Shown here: positions 35,701 through 47,700 of the stretch, in pieces | Layout of the letters: the number at the start of each line of letters is the position of its first letter | Numbering within the stretch: position 1 is the stretch's first letter | Assembly (NCBI GenBank): GCA_963402885.1 | Contig: OY727097.1 | Coordinates: 22,568,001-22,632,000 of the forward strand | Source of the DNA: Antedon bifida | Lineage: Eukaryota > Echinodermata > Crinoidea > Comatulida > Antedonidae | Direction: 5' to 3' | Length of the DNA: 64,000 nucleotides | The notes under the pieces: model-generated | Databases searched by the model: none | Told to the model about the DNA's origin: nothing | What the model saw: only the letters and a program-made list of their open reading frames with translations | Translations under genes and position numbers: made by a program

Positions 35701-36938
35701 TTTGGGTCAATGTTTCGTTTTCACACGGCTACGTCGTGCATATATCGATTGGCACATAGCCGAGTGACATTCGATTCGCCGGACCAGAACCGTGTCGGGA
35801 ACAGGCGTGAAAGACCCTTAAATCTCAGAATTTGCGTTGATTTGAGAATAGTTCTTTGCGAAATAAGGAGGAATCACAGAGAAAAGATGATCTGCTGAAA
35901 TTGATCAATTTAAGTTCATATTTAAGATTTTATTTCAACCGTACAGTTAAATTCAATGCTGAATCACCTAGGATATTGATTGGAAATGTCACTGTCCAGC
36001 TTTATAGAAGTTTTAAACCACTTCTACAAAAAAGTACTACTGTATAATAAATTACAGTACCTTTACTTCTATTTGATTGGTAGATTAATTGGGCACAGTA
36101 TAGCATTGTTCTGAATGAGCTCAGATTATCCGTGTTCATAAGTAATATGTTATCAGTAATGAGTGATACTTTCTATAGCCTGTAAAGATAGTGTATGCTA
36201 GTAAGATGTTTTGGTTATTTTCACAATCACCATCACGACGGAATTTATATTTGTTAGGATTATTTTGGACTTGATGAATTCTCTGTCATCAAATTACGCG
36301 CGCTAAAACCCAAAACAAAACGTTTCAGGTGCTCTTTTGCACCCAATGCAATTTATTTGTATACAGTAACTCTAAAGTTAAAAGATAAATAGGTGGATGT
36401 ATGTTTTAAATTAGACAGTAGGCCTACTTTTGTAAATATATAAACTTTTAATTATCTGTATTTTTCTGTGTATTTTTACCGTTTTATTATGATATGCCAG
36501 TTTTCAAAATAAATTTCTTTAATTTTCTGAACGAAAGCTGGCGTCCTATTGATGAACCCAGGCTATAACCCGTACTGTATAATTAAAAGCTTTTCATTAA
36601 AATAACCAATAAAAATCAATTCACAGTTTGCAATTATAATTTGATTGAAATTCACTTTACTAAATTCCTAGAAAATCATCGCGAGATTATTCTCGGCTAT
36701 GATTTTGGTAGACTTATTCAGCAAAAAGACATAAAATAATTTTTTCCACATGATTTTACAATCAAATAGCATTCTCTTCTTAAATCAAATTCAAATAATC
36801 TTAATTGCAGAATTTCTTCTTATAATTAATCATATTCAGCATCATGGCTTCTCATGTAATATGAAATGTTTTTACATGTTTTTTATCACAATGTTCTAAT
36901 TTAAACAGAGTCTCTACTGTGTATTTTCAAATACCCAT
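35700..36938. other. intergenic DNA, no recognised gene
   Basis: AT-rich; short ORFs downstream of the Gypsy relic show no family resemblance. The 3' end of the zinc finger transcript (minus strand) should extend into the right part of this region. Confidence 0.4.
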
Positions 36939-38294
36939 TCAAATCTCCACTATTGCAATTTCACTTTCCTCCTTTTTCACATCTAACATCAACTTTCGTG
37001 AATGCATTTTCCTATGCTTTTTCAAGTAATCATTATCAATAAATGTTTTGCCACAATGTTCACATAGAAATGATTTTACCTCTGAATGTAATCTTAAATG
37101 TCTTCTTAAATGACTATTTCGTTTAAATTCCTTACCACAGTGTTCACAAATAAAAAGGATTTCTCCTGTATGTACACTTAAATGGCTTTTTAAATAGACA
37201 CTTTCACGAAATGTTTTACCACAATGTTCACATTGAAAAGGCATCTCTCCTGTGTGTATTTTAAAATGCTTTTTTAAATAGCTCCTATCACGAAATTTTT
37301 TCCCACAATCTTCACATTCAAGCGTTTCTTCTGTATGCGTTATTAAGTGTCTTTTTAAATTAGTACCTCGGTTAAATTTCTTTCCACAATGTTCACACTC
37401 AAATGGCATCTCTCCAGTGTGTATTTTCAAATGCCTATTCAAATCACCTTGGCTGCCAAAATTCTTCTTACAATTTTCACATTCAAACTGTGTGTTTGCC
37501 GTTTTTAATGTTGCATGTGATATCTCTTCATGTTTTTTCAAATGTTTTTTTAAGTACTCAATATCACGAAATTTCTTTCCACATTGTTCACACTCACATT
37601 TTTGCTCAGCTTCTCTATTGTGTGTTCTTATATGTCTTTTTAAATTACTGCTTAGGCTAAATTTCTTCCCACAATGTTCGCATTCATGTGGCTTCTCTCC
37701 AGTGTGTATTCTCAAATGTCTTTTCAAATCACCACTATTGTAAAATTTCTTTTCACAATGTTCACACTCAAATGACATCACTCCTGTATGTATTCTCAAA
37801 TGCTTTACCAAACCACAGCTATCTCGAAACTTCTTCCCACAATGTTCACAATTATATGGCATCTCTGCAGGACTAGTAATAGTATGTGTTTTTAAATGTC
37901 TTTTCAAATTAAATTTGTGACTAAATTTTTTTCCACAATGTTCACATTCGAATGGCATGTTTCCTGTGTGTATTTTTAAATGTCTATTAAAATCACCAAC
38001 TAGGATAAACTTTTTTCCACACTGTTCACATATATATGGCATCTTTTCTTTATGTTTTTTCAAATCACAACCATTTTGAGTTGCATTCTCCACTAGCTGC
38101 CCATAATCTTCAAGAACTTCTTTCTTAACGTATACCGACAAATGAATTTTTAAACTTGGCTCAAAACTGTCATCAGACTGTTCAGAATTATGTTGATTTC
38201 CTTGCCTTTCAGTTTCTGAATTGATTTTAGAATTCTGATTCGATATTTCACCGAAATCTAAAGGCACATTTGTCCTCAATTCCATTGTTGTCAT
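36939..38294 (-). CDS. C2H2 zinc finger protein, 12 fingers
   Basis: Probable nuclear DNA-binding protein. From ATG at 38294 (MTTMELRT) one exon runs to the stop at 36939, about 451 residues. An acidic, Ser/Gln-rich stretch of about 85 residues with no KRAB, SCAN, BTB or ZAD domain I can see precedes twelve C2H2 fingers. Most have the form CEHCGKKF...L..H...H joined by HTGEM/HTGEK-like linkers; fingers 2/3, 5/6 and 6/7 have longer linkers. All twelve keep their Cys and His pairs. Helix residues vary strongly between fingers, as in lineage-expanded arrays. The frame is open to 38345, but TTTTACAG at 38333-38326 is a good acceptor, so an upstream exon could supply another start. Confidence 0.85.
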   Translation of the reverse strand: MTTMELRTNVPLDFGEISNQNSKINSETERQGNQHNSEQSDDSFEPSLKIHLSVYVKKEVLEDYGQLVENATQNGCDLKKHKEKMPYICEQCGKKFILVGDFNRHLKIHTGNMPFECEHCGKKFSHKFNLKRHLKTHTITSPAEMPYNCEHCGKKFRDSCGLVKHLRIHTGVMSFECEHCEKKFYNSGDLKRHLRIHTGEKPHECEHCGKKFSLSSNLKRHIRTHNREAEQKCECEQCGKKFRDIEYLKKHLKKHEEISHATLKTANTQFECENCKKNFGSQGDLNRHLKIHTGEMPFECEHCGKKFNRGTNLKRHLITHTEETLECEDCGKKFRDRSYLKKHFKIHTGEMPFQCEHCGKTFRESVYLKSHLSVHTGEILFICEHCGKEFKRNSHLRRHLRLHSEVKSFLCEHCGKTFIDNDYLKKHRKMHSRKLMLDVKKEESEIAIVEI

Positions 38295-38345
38295 GGCTGT
38301 TCTTCCATCACAATTGTAAAAATCACTGTAAAATTTTGTAAACAA

Positions 38346-38820
38346 GGTTTATTAAAAAATATCATTTATCATTGATAAATAAACGTGCAATTCCACGGTA
38401 ACAGAATTACACATTTTCCATAATTTGATAATTGAATTACTTGTAATGTATGCTTTATTTTGTAATTGGTATGTACGCACTATCTACGCATGTGTGCCAC
38501 TGTTAAAAAAGTGTTGTTCCAAATAAATATTATTATTATTATTATGGTGGTTGATTTTATGTTATGTTCCTTTTTGCTTGTAAAATATACCGTCTAGCAG
38601 AAACTGGCCTATCAGCACAACAAACACCATGTACACACAGAAATGTGAAACGTTGATAAAACTATTCTTAAATATAAAATAGGCTATTTCATAATTCTTT
38701 TACATACTGTAGTTTATTACATTTGTATCACGAACTCAACTCGTGGAAAGAACACATTTAATTTATTTATTGTGAACAATTATAAATCAAATTCATTTTC
38801 GTGGACCCGATCATCTTTCC
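38346..38820. other. spacer upstream of the zinc finger gene
   Basis: Mostly AT-rich. It contains one CACGGTAACAGAATTACACA motif (near 38392), related to the motif array in the USP intron, and an (ATT)n tail at about 38528-38543 preceded by CAAATAAAT, probably a LINE 3' end. Confidence 0.4.
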
Positions 38821-40822
38821 ATTATTTTTATAATGGGCCCAATCAACAAATTAATTTCGAATTTTGGTTTTCAACGTGATTTTGTATTATGGATTATAAG
38901 TTTTCTTACGAACAGATGTCAGAGGGTCTTAGTTAACCAAAGACACTCGAATGTACGTATGACAAGTATTGGATCCCCCCAGGGTTGCGTCCTCTCTCCT
39001 CTCCTGTATATTATATACACGGATGACTGTCGCAGCAAACAGGACAATAGTCATCTTGTTAAATTTGCTGACGACACTGTCTTGCTGTCTCTCCTTCAAA
39101 ATTCACAGGACGGCCATGGTTCCGCTTTAGATGATTTTATCCAATTTTGTGGAAACTCCTACTTGGAACTCAATGTGACCAAAACCAAGGAGATGATTGT
39201 AGATTTTAGGAAGGAGAAAGGACGCAACCCTTGGGTATCCATTATAAATGACGAACCAGTCGATATTGTCCATTCCTTTAAATACCTAGGTACTATATTT
39301 GAGGACAATCTCGGCTGGGAATTAAACACAGAGGCAATAGTAAAGAAAGGACACCAGAGACTTTATCTGTTAAGGAAGCTGAACCATTTTAATGTCGATA
39401 AAGTAATTCTTAGGGTTTTTTATAATTCCTTTATTGAGAACGTTTTAACTTTTTCCTTTATATGCTGGTTTTTTAGTCTTAGGGTCAAAGAGAAAAACTC
39501 ACTACAAAGAATTGTTAACTTAAGTTCTAAATTAATAGGTTGTCAACTTCGTAGCTTATCTTCTTTCTGTGACATGCAAACTCTAGAAAAAAGTAGAGCT
39601 ATTCTAAAAAATATTAACCATGCCTTGTTCAGTGATTTCGAGCTCATGCCTCATGGGCGTCGCTTTCGAGGGTCCTCCTAAATACCAAGACCTACCAAGA
39701 CCTACCAAGAACTACCAAGACCTACCAAGAACTACCAAGACCTGTCAATTTAAAGTGTTAATTTAACGAAATATGATATATATAGACTTCTAATAGCATT
39801 TCCAACAATAAAACCTTAATTTTAGCGCGATATAGACACCAAAAATGTTAAATAATCGACAAGCTTCGCGTTCGCGAAACGAACTGAGTTGATGCATACA
39901 TTGCGTCACAAATGTCCGTATTGCGTCAACTAGTATGACCAACCAAGACCTACCAAGACCTGTCAATTTAAAGTGTTATTTTAACGAAATATGATATATA
40001 TAGACTTCTAATAGCATTTCCAACAATTTCAGCGCGATATAGACACCAAAAAATGTTACGAAAATGTTAAATAATCGACAAGCTTCGTGAAATGAACTGA
40101 GTTGTTGATGCATACATTGCGTCACAAATGTCCGTATTGCGTCAACTAGTATGGCTCACTGACACTCGACGCAGTTCTCCTGTCATAGGCCACTGGGTCG
40201 TAGGCCTACATTTAACATTTTTGGTGTCTATATCGCGCTACAATTGAGGTTTTATTGTTTGAAAAGCTATTAGAAGTCTATATATATTATATTTCGTTAA
40301 AATAACACTTTAAATTGACAGGTCTTGGTAGGTCTTGGTTGGTCATACTAGTTGACGCAATACGGACATTTGTGACGCAATGTATGCATCAACTCAGTTC
40401 GTTTCGCGAACGCGAAGCTTGTCGATTATTTAACATTTTTGGTGTCTATATAGCGCTAAAATTGAGGTTTTATTGTTGGAAATGCTATTAGAAGTCTATA
40501 TATATCATATTTCGTTAAATTAACACTTTAAATTGACAGGTCTTGGTAGGTCTTGGTAGTTCTTGGTAGGTCTTGGTAGGTCTTGGTATTTAGGAGGACC
40601 CGCTTTCGATGCCCGGCATGTAGAACAAACCGGAAAAGGAATTCGTTTTTGCCAGTGGCTATTCGACTCTTAAATTCTTGAACCTTGACTTGACTTTTTT
40701 TCTATTTTGTACTGTGTATTGTGATATTTTGTATATTTTGTAAGATCATTTTAATCCAGACCTTTTTATTTGAATTGCCCCGTGTGGGATGATTAAAGAA
40801 TTTTGAATTGAATTGAATCGTC
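38821..40822 (+). mobile_element. Rex1/Babar-like LINE, 5'-truncated, interrupted
   Basis: Reverse transcriptase reading frame 38833-39672 with hallmarks SPQGCVLSPLLY, KFADDT (catalytic Asp pair), LNVTKTKEMIVDFR and FKYLGTIF. It then continues after a 932-bp insertion from 40602 with the conserved C-terminal PVAIRLLNS and a stop near 40675. The 3' end has an AATTGAATTGAAT repeat tail near 40800-40820. The order and wording of motifs resemble the Rex1/Babar clade known from fish. The endonuclease and early RT are missing, so it is a dead copy. Confidence 0.82.
39670..40601. mobile_element. 932-bp foldback element inside the LINE, TSD GCTTTCGA
   Basis: Ends are GGGTCCTCCTAAATACCAAG and its inverted copy, followed by short arrays of ACCAAGACCT/ACCAAGAACT. 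The arms carry the same landmarks in mirror order (CTGTCAATTTAAAGTG, GACTTCTAATAGC, GACAAGCTTCG, TTGCGTCAACTAGTATG). The left arm has a second, partly deleted copy of this block. GCTTTCGA is duplicated at 39662-39669 and 40602-40609. Removing the element and one copy restores the LINE reading frame. No ORF. Confidence 0.92.
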
Positions 40823-42443
40823 TAATTATGTTGGGCCCGAACGTCCACGCACGCGTTGGTACCCGATCGTCTTGGAATAAGCCCGATCGTGTCTACTAAA
40901 AGCCATAGTTAGAGAGGCCTACGCCTACGGAACATTAGCGCCAGGGATCTCCAACGCCAGAAGTGATATACTTACTACAGAATTGTTACAGCTGTAATAA
41001 TAGAAACGCTATATTTCTTGATTAGGCCTTGTCTATCACTGTTTATCAGATTCTTCGGTGATGAGGGGCGAAGGCGGGAGGGGAGAGAGAGGAGGAGGAC
41101 GACAAGTTACAACACGTATCCGCGAAGTATGCGAAGCGCAGACAGAGTCTGTAATCTCTTTGAATTGCGCCCTCTATTGAGCACGTGACTGACATTCAGT
41201 TGACATTTAAAATCCGTTACTTCCGTTTCTCTCCCACGTTGTTTTCGTCACTTGAGGTTGGCATAACAATAAAATAACGAATTTGTTAGGCTTGTCATCA
41301 ACACTTTAACTTATAAACATTCTAAATAACATTTAAAAAATACTATGAACACATTTTAAAGCAAAAATAATATTGTTTGAATATTGCTGTTTTTTTTGGT
41401 ACAAAATAACATAATTTTTGTATGTTATTTAATTTTTTATAATACCAATTATTAGAAGTTTTTTGAAAATGGACTATGGTCTTATGGGTAATATGGATAG
41501 TTTCACTATGGATTGCACATGGTCATAACCGGGAAATAATTGAATATACGGAATGGGAACCGGGCAAAATGTGAACTTTTACTGATATTTACATGGAATA
41601 TGAGCATTTACCAATTTGTATAAACATTCATTTTTTCAAGACGAAACTTGATATTGCTTACATCCGACACAATGAAGATGGCAATTGAGTATTTATAATT
41701 ATAATTATCGGTTTGTCAAATTAAAACGCCATTTTTTAAAGATTGCGCAATCAACAGAATACTGCCGACCTCATTAAATAGTCGCATGTCTTATCTGTAA
41801 ATACATACTTATCAGCGAGGAAATTGTTACCACACATTCTAAAAGTATTTTCTGTAATAGAGTGTTTTTTTTATAAACTAAAATATGTTTACGATTGTGT
41901 TTGATGCAAGTATATTATATATTTTTAAAAATGCAATTGTACTTACCCCTAATAAAACAAATGGAACGATCCAATTTACACTATGTGATTGGTTGTTGTG
42001 GATTATACCATTGTCAAATAGGTAAGTAATTATACAACATTGTTATTGTTAATCAAATATATTGAATGGCATGTAATCCAGTTTTTAAAAATAATTAAAC
42101 ATAATTTATTGATTTATAGACTGTTTTATAAGAATTGTTAACACTATTAAAATATAATATAATATAACAAAATAACAGAGAACAAAATGATTGATATAGG
42201 TCATCAAATAAATCAAAGAATTTGATCGATGACATTGACGACATTTATTTCTAATGAGGTATTTGTTATCAGTAACTGATAATCTAAGATTGGAAAAATA
42301 TTTGAATAGTTAGTTGTACATTCAGCTTTCAACAGAGATAGGAAATCTGTAAACTAATTCACATTACTTTCATATTTGGACAAGAAAGAAAGAATGTTCT
42401 TAAACTTCCTACTTAAATCCAGTAACGTAATACAGTACTTAGT
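40823..42443. other. spacer downstream of the RAG1-like gene
   Basis: No gene recognised. Bases 41050-41240 are relatively GC-rich with CpGs, possibly a promoter or CpG-rich spot; the rest is very AT-rich. I searched here, on the plus strand, for a Kelch/PHD-type RAG2-like frame convergent with the RAG1-like gene and saw none. Confidence 0.45.
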
Positions 42444-42446
42444 AGT

Positions 42447-42652
42447 AGATGTATTGTCCTCAAAAAACATGAAAAATAAAGATAAAGCCAATTTGACTAT
42501 TTTTTGCTTTAAATTACAGTTTTTTAGGTAAATACATTTTCTTTCGATCCAATTTTTGGTCAAAGTGGATACTATTAGGTGACATTCAAATGGCATATTC
42601 AACAAAAAATGTTTTAATAATTATTTTTTTCAGGAAGACAATACATCTTTAA
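42447..42652. mobile_element. short MITE-like repeat, copy 2 of 3
   Basis: About 206 bp with inverted ends GATGTATTGTCC and GACAATACATC. The interior matches 31383-31605 and 48236-48345 block by block. It lies about 155 bp beyond the RAG1-like stop codon. No ORF. Confidence 0.65.
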
Positions 42653-42807
42653 TAATTTGTTGTTGGGCACAAAGATTGCACATGAGATTTTTTGTTTTCT
42701 GTATTATCACAAATTTTATACTCTATCCATTAAAAAAACATTATTAAGATCAACTTCAAAACCTGTGAAGATACAACAATCTGTGAAGATACAACAGTGC
42801 CAGTACA

Positions 42808-45800
42808 TTATTCCTCAATTTTCCTTTTATTGGCCTTCTTTTCAGGAATCGCCTTTAGAGTTGATGGACTGCACGAAACCCAGTGATTTTTCACCACTGA
42901 CAGCAAAATGGTTAATCTGTCTGTTGTTCTGCCACGGTAGTCACGTTGGATGCCATTCAATCTTGCGTGCATTGACTCACCACCTTGTTCGCCATGGAAT
43001 CCTAATCCCACCCCCCATTTCTTGATCCATGGTATGATATGCTCGCACAATATGTGAAATTTTGGAGGCTGCGTTTCATGGAATGTGGCGAAAATCTCTT
43101 TATAGATTGATATATTTTGTTCTGTAGGTAACAAAAGCAAAGTTGTCATTTATATTCTGAATGCTTAATATTTATTTAATAATAAATATGCAATTATTTA
43201 AAATTTAACAAAGATTTCTGTACTGTACATACGCAACTGATCAATTTCAGCATTCCCGAATTGTTCTGCTGAATTGTATAATCTGTGGCAGGCTCCAAAT
43301 GCATTAAATAACTTTGTGTAGGCCACAGCTACATCTTCAGCCTCCTTCAAAAGAGTTGGACAAATGGCTTGGACAGTGTGGGTTATTCCATCCATTAAAT
43401 ATTTAATATTTGTTGTCTGAAATGATTTAATTTATTGTTTATTCAAAATGCAATTATTAAAAAAAAACTGAAACAGCCCATGCCACATTTGTAAGTCATC
43501 AACGTCAGCTTTATACCTACCATGTACAATTTATGGATATGGTTCCCAACAAAACACTGTCCCCAGTATGCCTGCCTTGTTATGCCCATTTTGATCAAGC
43601 GTTTGTCCAACTCCTCACAAATGGGACCCGTTCTCTTCAAAAAAGTTGGAGACGGTGGCGTGGCTTCAATATGTTCATTCTACAAAATAATCATGACATA
43701 ATTCACATAGTTTTCTCATTCAATTTGCTTTGTTCAATAATAACAATAAAATATTTCTTATACTTACATGAGCATTTAATTTCTCCATTTTCTGATTAAT
43801 CTGTGTAATCAGTTCAATTGCACAATCATCATTTCCATGACCAAGTAAATTAAAAGCATTAAAATAATCAGTCATTTGGCCTATCTCCTGTTCCAGATTT
43901 TCCTTTTCATTTAAATGGTAACGCAAACATTCATTATGTTCCACTAACTGAAAAATAGGGTTAAAAGGGTCATTGTAAGTAACATGGATGGAATGCTCTG
44001 TATACAGGGTACCAACAAATGAAATTATGATGTACCTTAATGTACTCTTTACGAGCAATGCTTGCATTGATGCCGTCAGCTTGTTGGGCCATCTTTTTAT
44101 CGAGTGTGTGGCATGCATCCTCTAAACTTTGATAATGCTTCAACCCAAGGCCTAAGCTAATATGCAGTCCAGGTGGACAAACCTAATTGTAATGAAACAT
44201 TCTTTATTTAAAACTGATGATGGTATATTTATTCAAACATTAATCATACAAGGCAGAAATTATATATATAATTTTTCTGATATAAAAAGCATCAACTTAT
44301 CAACTCTTATCAAACAAACAGTTTGATCAATCTATGAGCTTTACAGTACTTACATGATCAATGTCAATGTCGAGTATTGGTGAACTTATTACGTTGTTGT
44401 GAAACTTTGCATTTTTCAACATGCTTCCATTGCTTGCAAAACTGTCCAAATCTTTCTTCATAGATTCTAGAGATCTTTTTGTTAAATCCACTTTACCCTT
44501 CGAACTCAGGCAATATAAGCAAAAGTGTCGTCCTATAAAAAATACATTTTTTTAGTATTAAACTATTTATGAGATATTGCCTAATATAATACTAGGTTCC
44601 AGTGTATTAGAATTACAGTACTTACCACTTGCTCCGGATAATCCGTAAACACGGCATTCATATTCGTAATCCCCGAAAGCAAACAATTCAATTTCTTTTC
44701 CACTGAAATAAAGGAAGAGGTATATATTATGTACAGAATTATGAAACATAAAAAATACATACTTACCACTTTGCTTCAGACAATCCATAAACACGACATT
44801 TGTATTTATAGTACTGTAGCTGAATGCAAATAATTCAATTTCTTCTCCACTGAAATAAAATAAAAATAAATCAAAACATATAGTGAAATCATAAATAGTA
44901 AATACTTTTATAAATTGTCAGAACTGTTATGATATAAACTACTTACTTCCACACCAATGTCTTGAGGTCTTCAACTTGGTTCCTAATTCTCTCCATTCCT
45001 GTTTTTAAATTGTAGGTGCAATCGCCTGCTTCCCATATCAAAATTGTAACTGTATTTTTCAAAGAATTGGGCCGGTCAACATTGCCAATTTGCAGCATAA
45101 ATTTGTAAGTTCCTCCTCCTTTGTCTCCGCCTAGTTTAATCCATATTTTATTTTCTGGTATCAAACCATTGTGCCAAGTAAGCATATCAAGACTAAAAGC
45201 AATAATAAAACAATATTGTGTTCATATTTCAAATGCTTTGAAAAAAAAATCTAATGAAAAAAAGAAAGAACATTTGATAAACGTGTGTATTTATACCTTT
45301 GTAGCTCATCTAACAATTGTGTTACTTTCACTCTTAAGTTTTTCACTACAACTAATGGCACATCTGTGAGCAACAACTCATCTGTCTTGGTATCTTTCAC
45401 TAGCAATGGCACATACTCAGATGTCAGATTGTCGCCTATGATCTCATCAACTTGACAGCCAATACTGGCTTCGCATTCACAAATGACCCGGTACTTTGCT
45501 AACCATCTAAAAATAGAAGAAATAATAGTTTGGAACGGATGCTTATTTTAAATGAAGTAGATTGAATAATAGGTTGAAATAATAATTTGGTTTTATTTCA
45601 GAATAAATAAATGTCTAAATAATAAAATATACCTTTTTAATAATCTTGTTCTAGAGCCACTTAGTCCAAGGTGAGTTCTCATTGAGAGTATATCTCCTTG
45701 GGGCATCCTAATGGGTGTTCGAAGCATAGTCTTTAATTCTTCATTTAATTGGGAAAATTCGTGTCTGTGTTGTTCTAATTCAGCATCTTCTCCACTTATC

Positions 45801-46986
45801 AGTTTTCTGAATTGTTGAATCTGTGAAAGCAAAGGTATCAGTTGTTGAAATTGACGATTGATTCAGAAGTTCCCTTATAAAACATTAACAATCAACTTTT
45901 GTACCTGGTGTGTCCTCCTGTCTTTGGTTTTTTTTGATGCTGTATTTGACGACACTCTAACTGCAGGTATCTTCATATACCTAACCGTCTTCAAAACAAA
46001 AAAGAAAATATGAATAAATTTAACAGTATAGTATGTACACGGTCAATTGTAATTATGAGAAAATAAAGAAATGTATTGTACCTGCCCCTTTGATCTGAAG
46101 GTAGCTATACCATTTTCTGCTGTTTTGGCAGACAGTAGTTGGTGCCCTAAAACTTCGACATTCGCTTGCACAGGGCTTGTGGAAGGTTGTTTTGCATAAG
46201 TGTGTTCTTTTAAGACACACACATGTGTATTACACTGTCGACATTCAAACTGACACTGACATTTCTTACATTTGACAGCAACAGACATATAACATTGAAT
46301 GAAAAGATCAGGTACAGCAGTGACAGACAAGTAGTGTACATTAGTTAAACAGGTAGGACAAATCATGAACTCGACATCAACAAAACAAGTATTAACACAT
46401 GCTTTACAAGCAACATGATGACATGGTAACTCGACAGGACATTCACACAATACATTACAGATGCAACACATGAATGGTCTTAGAGAACCGATAATGTTGT
46501 AAGAATCGGGAATAGTTGTTAGTGTTGTGTTTATTGGTTCAAAATGCTTGGTAACTGATGAGGTATGAGCCATTTTTCTTTGACACTCTGCATTTCCACG
46601 TCCCCTCTTCTTTTTCTTTGGCCTTCCACCTATGTGATAACAATTAACAATGGCTTTAAAAGTATTTGCTGTACATTAAAAATATAAACAAAATAAATTT
46701 TCTCTACCAGTATTAACTAACCTTTTCGTAGTTTATCTTCACAGATGTTACATCCTATTCGTTTATGTGGCGGCCAGTCCTTGCAGGAAATTTGTTGTTT
46801 TTGGACAACACACTTGATGTAGCAGAGATTACAGAATGACGATGGAGTTACGCTACTATCTTCATCTCTGCTAACATTAAGCTGTTCCCAATAGTCTGCC
46901 ACTTTCTTTGACCGAGAGCCGGCTTTGTTTAATTTAATACCACACACTCTGCAGAGTGTACACAGTATTTGTTTGTGGTTTTCCAT
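42808..46986 (-). CDS. RAG1-like protein (zinc region, RING, DDE transposase core)
   Basis: Thirteen coding exons (46722-46986, 46082-46629, 45905-45988, 45633-45820, 45297-45506, 44947-45192, 44626-44702, 44354-44532, 44036-44182, 43768-43947, 43521-43679, 43233-43416, 42808-43121), all GT-AG, give 926 residues. The N-terminus has C12xxC15, C52xxC55, H74 and C79xxC82, as in the RAG1 N-terminal region. A GGRPKKKKRGRG basic motif is at 89-100. A C3HC4 RING spans 143-182. In the core, Asp455 (GGD), Asp525 and Glu871 are candidate DDE residues. Asp525 lies 19 residues before C544xxC547, the D708-C727 spacing of human RAG1, with a shared GL. H845 and H850 match H937/H942, and VVKNHW matches VLKHHW. 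Alternatives are an N-RAG-TP-like or ProtoRAG-type transposase; no terminal repeats or RAG2 partner were seen. Confidence 0.85.
44626..44702 (-). other. RAG1-like exon 7b, carries the second catalytic Asp
   Basis: A 77-nt exon (phase 2 in, phase 1 out) with acceptor TTTATTTCAG|TGG and donor AGTG|GTAAGTAC. It encodes GKEIELFAFGDYEYECRVYG followed by LSGASG. Asp525 in AFGDY is at the position of RAG1 Asp708. It is used in the main model because it keeps the expected Asp and the GLSGASG run into the zinc Cys pair. Confidence 0.85.
44767..44849 (-). other. RAG1-like exon 7a, tandem duplicate without the catalytic Asp
   Basis: An 83-nt duplicate of exon 7b lying 64 nt upstream of it in transcription order, with equally good splice sites and the same phases (length 3n+2). 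It reads GEEIELFAFSYSTINTNVVF and then MDCLKQSG. Its first half matches 7b, but small indels put its second half in a different frame from 7b, so the Asp and GLSGASG are lost. Including both exons would break the frame, so they could only be used alternatively, unless 7a is simply a decaying copy. Confidence 0.75.
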
Positions 46987-47700
46987 CAATCTGCCAAAAA
47001 AAAAAAAAATTATGATTACTCTATTCTAATGTACTTATCTGGTATACAGGTACAGGTCTGGTATGTCTATACAAAGCACATAGTAGGCCTACTTATGTTG
47101 ATTAATACTATGCCTAGGCCTAAAATACTAATTATAGGCTTATTAAATAGCAGTAAAACATTCTAACATAATTATAAAAAAATAATTATTTCCCAAGTCT
47201 TACTAGGATATTTTGTCTCTATTTTAATACAAATTTAATTTAAACCATTTCATTTATTACCAAAAACTTCGTGTAAAGAAATATAAGCAGATACTTAAGT
47301 ACCTAGATTAGTTTTGCGGACTTCGTCATTGACGAAATCTAGGCCTATCACTAAATAAAATGATCAAACTTTTCCAACATTATAAAGTTGAGATAAATTA
47401 TAAATTTTACACGTATGTGTAAATCTTGTTTAATATATTTTAAAAATATAACTTACGTTGAGTTTGTTGATTTACTTTGTCTTAAAACAGGGAAACAAAC
47501 AGGGGGTACTATTGATATTATACGAATCGGCGACGAAATTTCAAAACAAACCAGTGAAGCGTATCGCGATACGCGCTAACTGCCAAACCTGAGGGCGCTG
47601 TCGCTGAATGCGTCCGTCGCGGATACGTGACAACAACACAATAAACATGCACAAAAAAAAACGGACGCGACGTGTCGATGATGGCAGCAGATTCGGTAAC
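46987..47700 (-). promoter_or_regulatory. probable 5' untranslated exon and promoter region of the RAG1-like gene
   Basis: The coding start exon is preceded by a good acceptor (poly-pyrimidine tract, GGCAG at 46995-46991), four bases before the ATG. The best upstream donor is CTCAAC|GTAAGT at 47457-47456, which would make a non-coding first exon from 47457 upwards. The stretch 47530-47660 is CpG-richer than its surroundings. No TATA box was identified. Confidence 0.45.

Noticed and set aside
41504-41985. CACTATG heptamers at 41504 and 41979 as ProtoRAG-like transposon ends or RSS heptamers
   Set aside because: A seven-base degenerate motif is expected every few kilobases. No matching opposite end, nonamer or five-base target duplication was seen.
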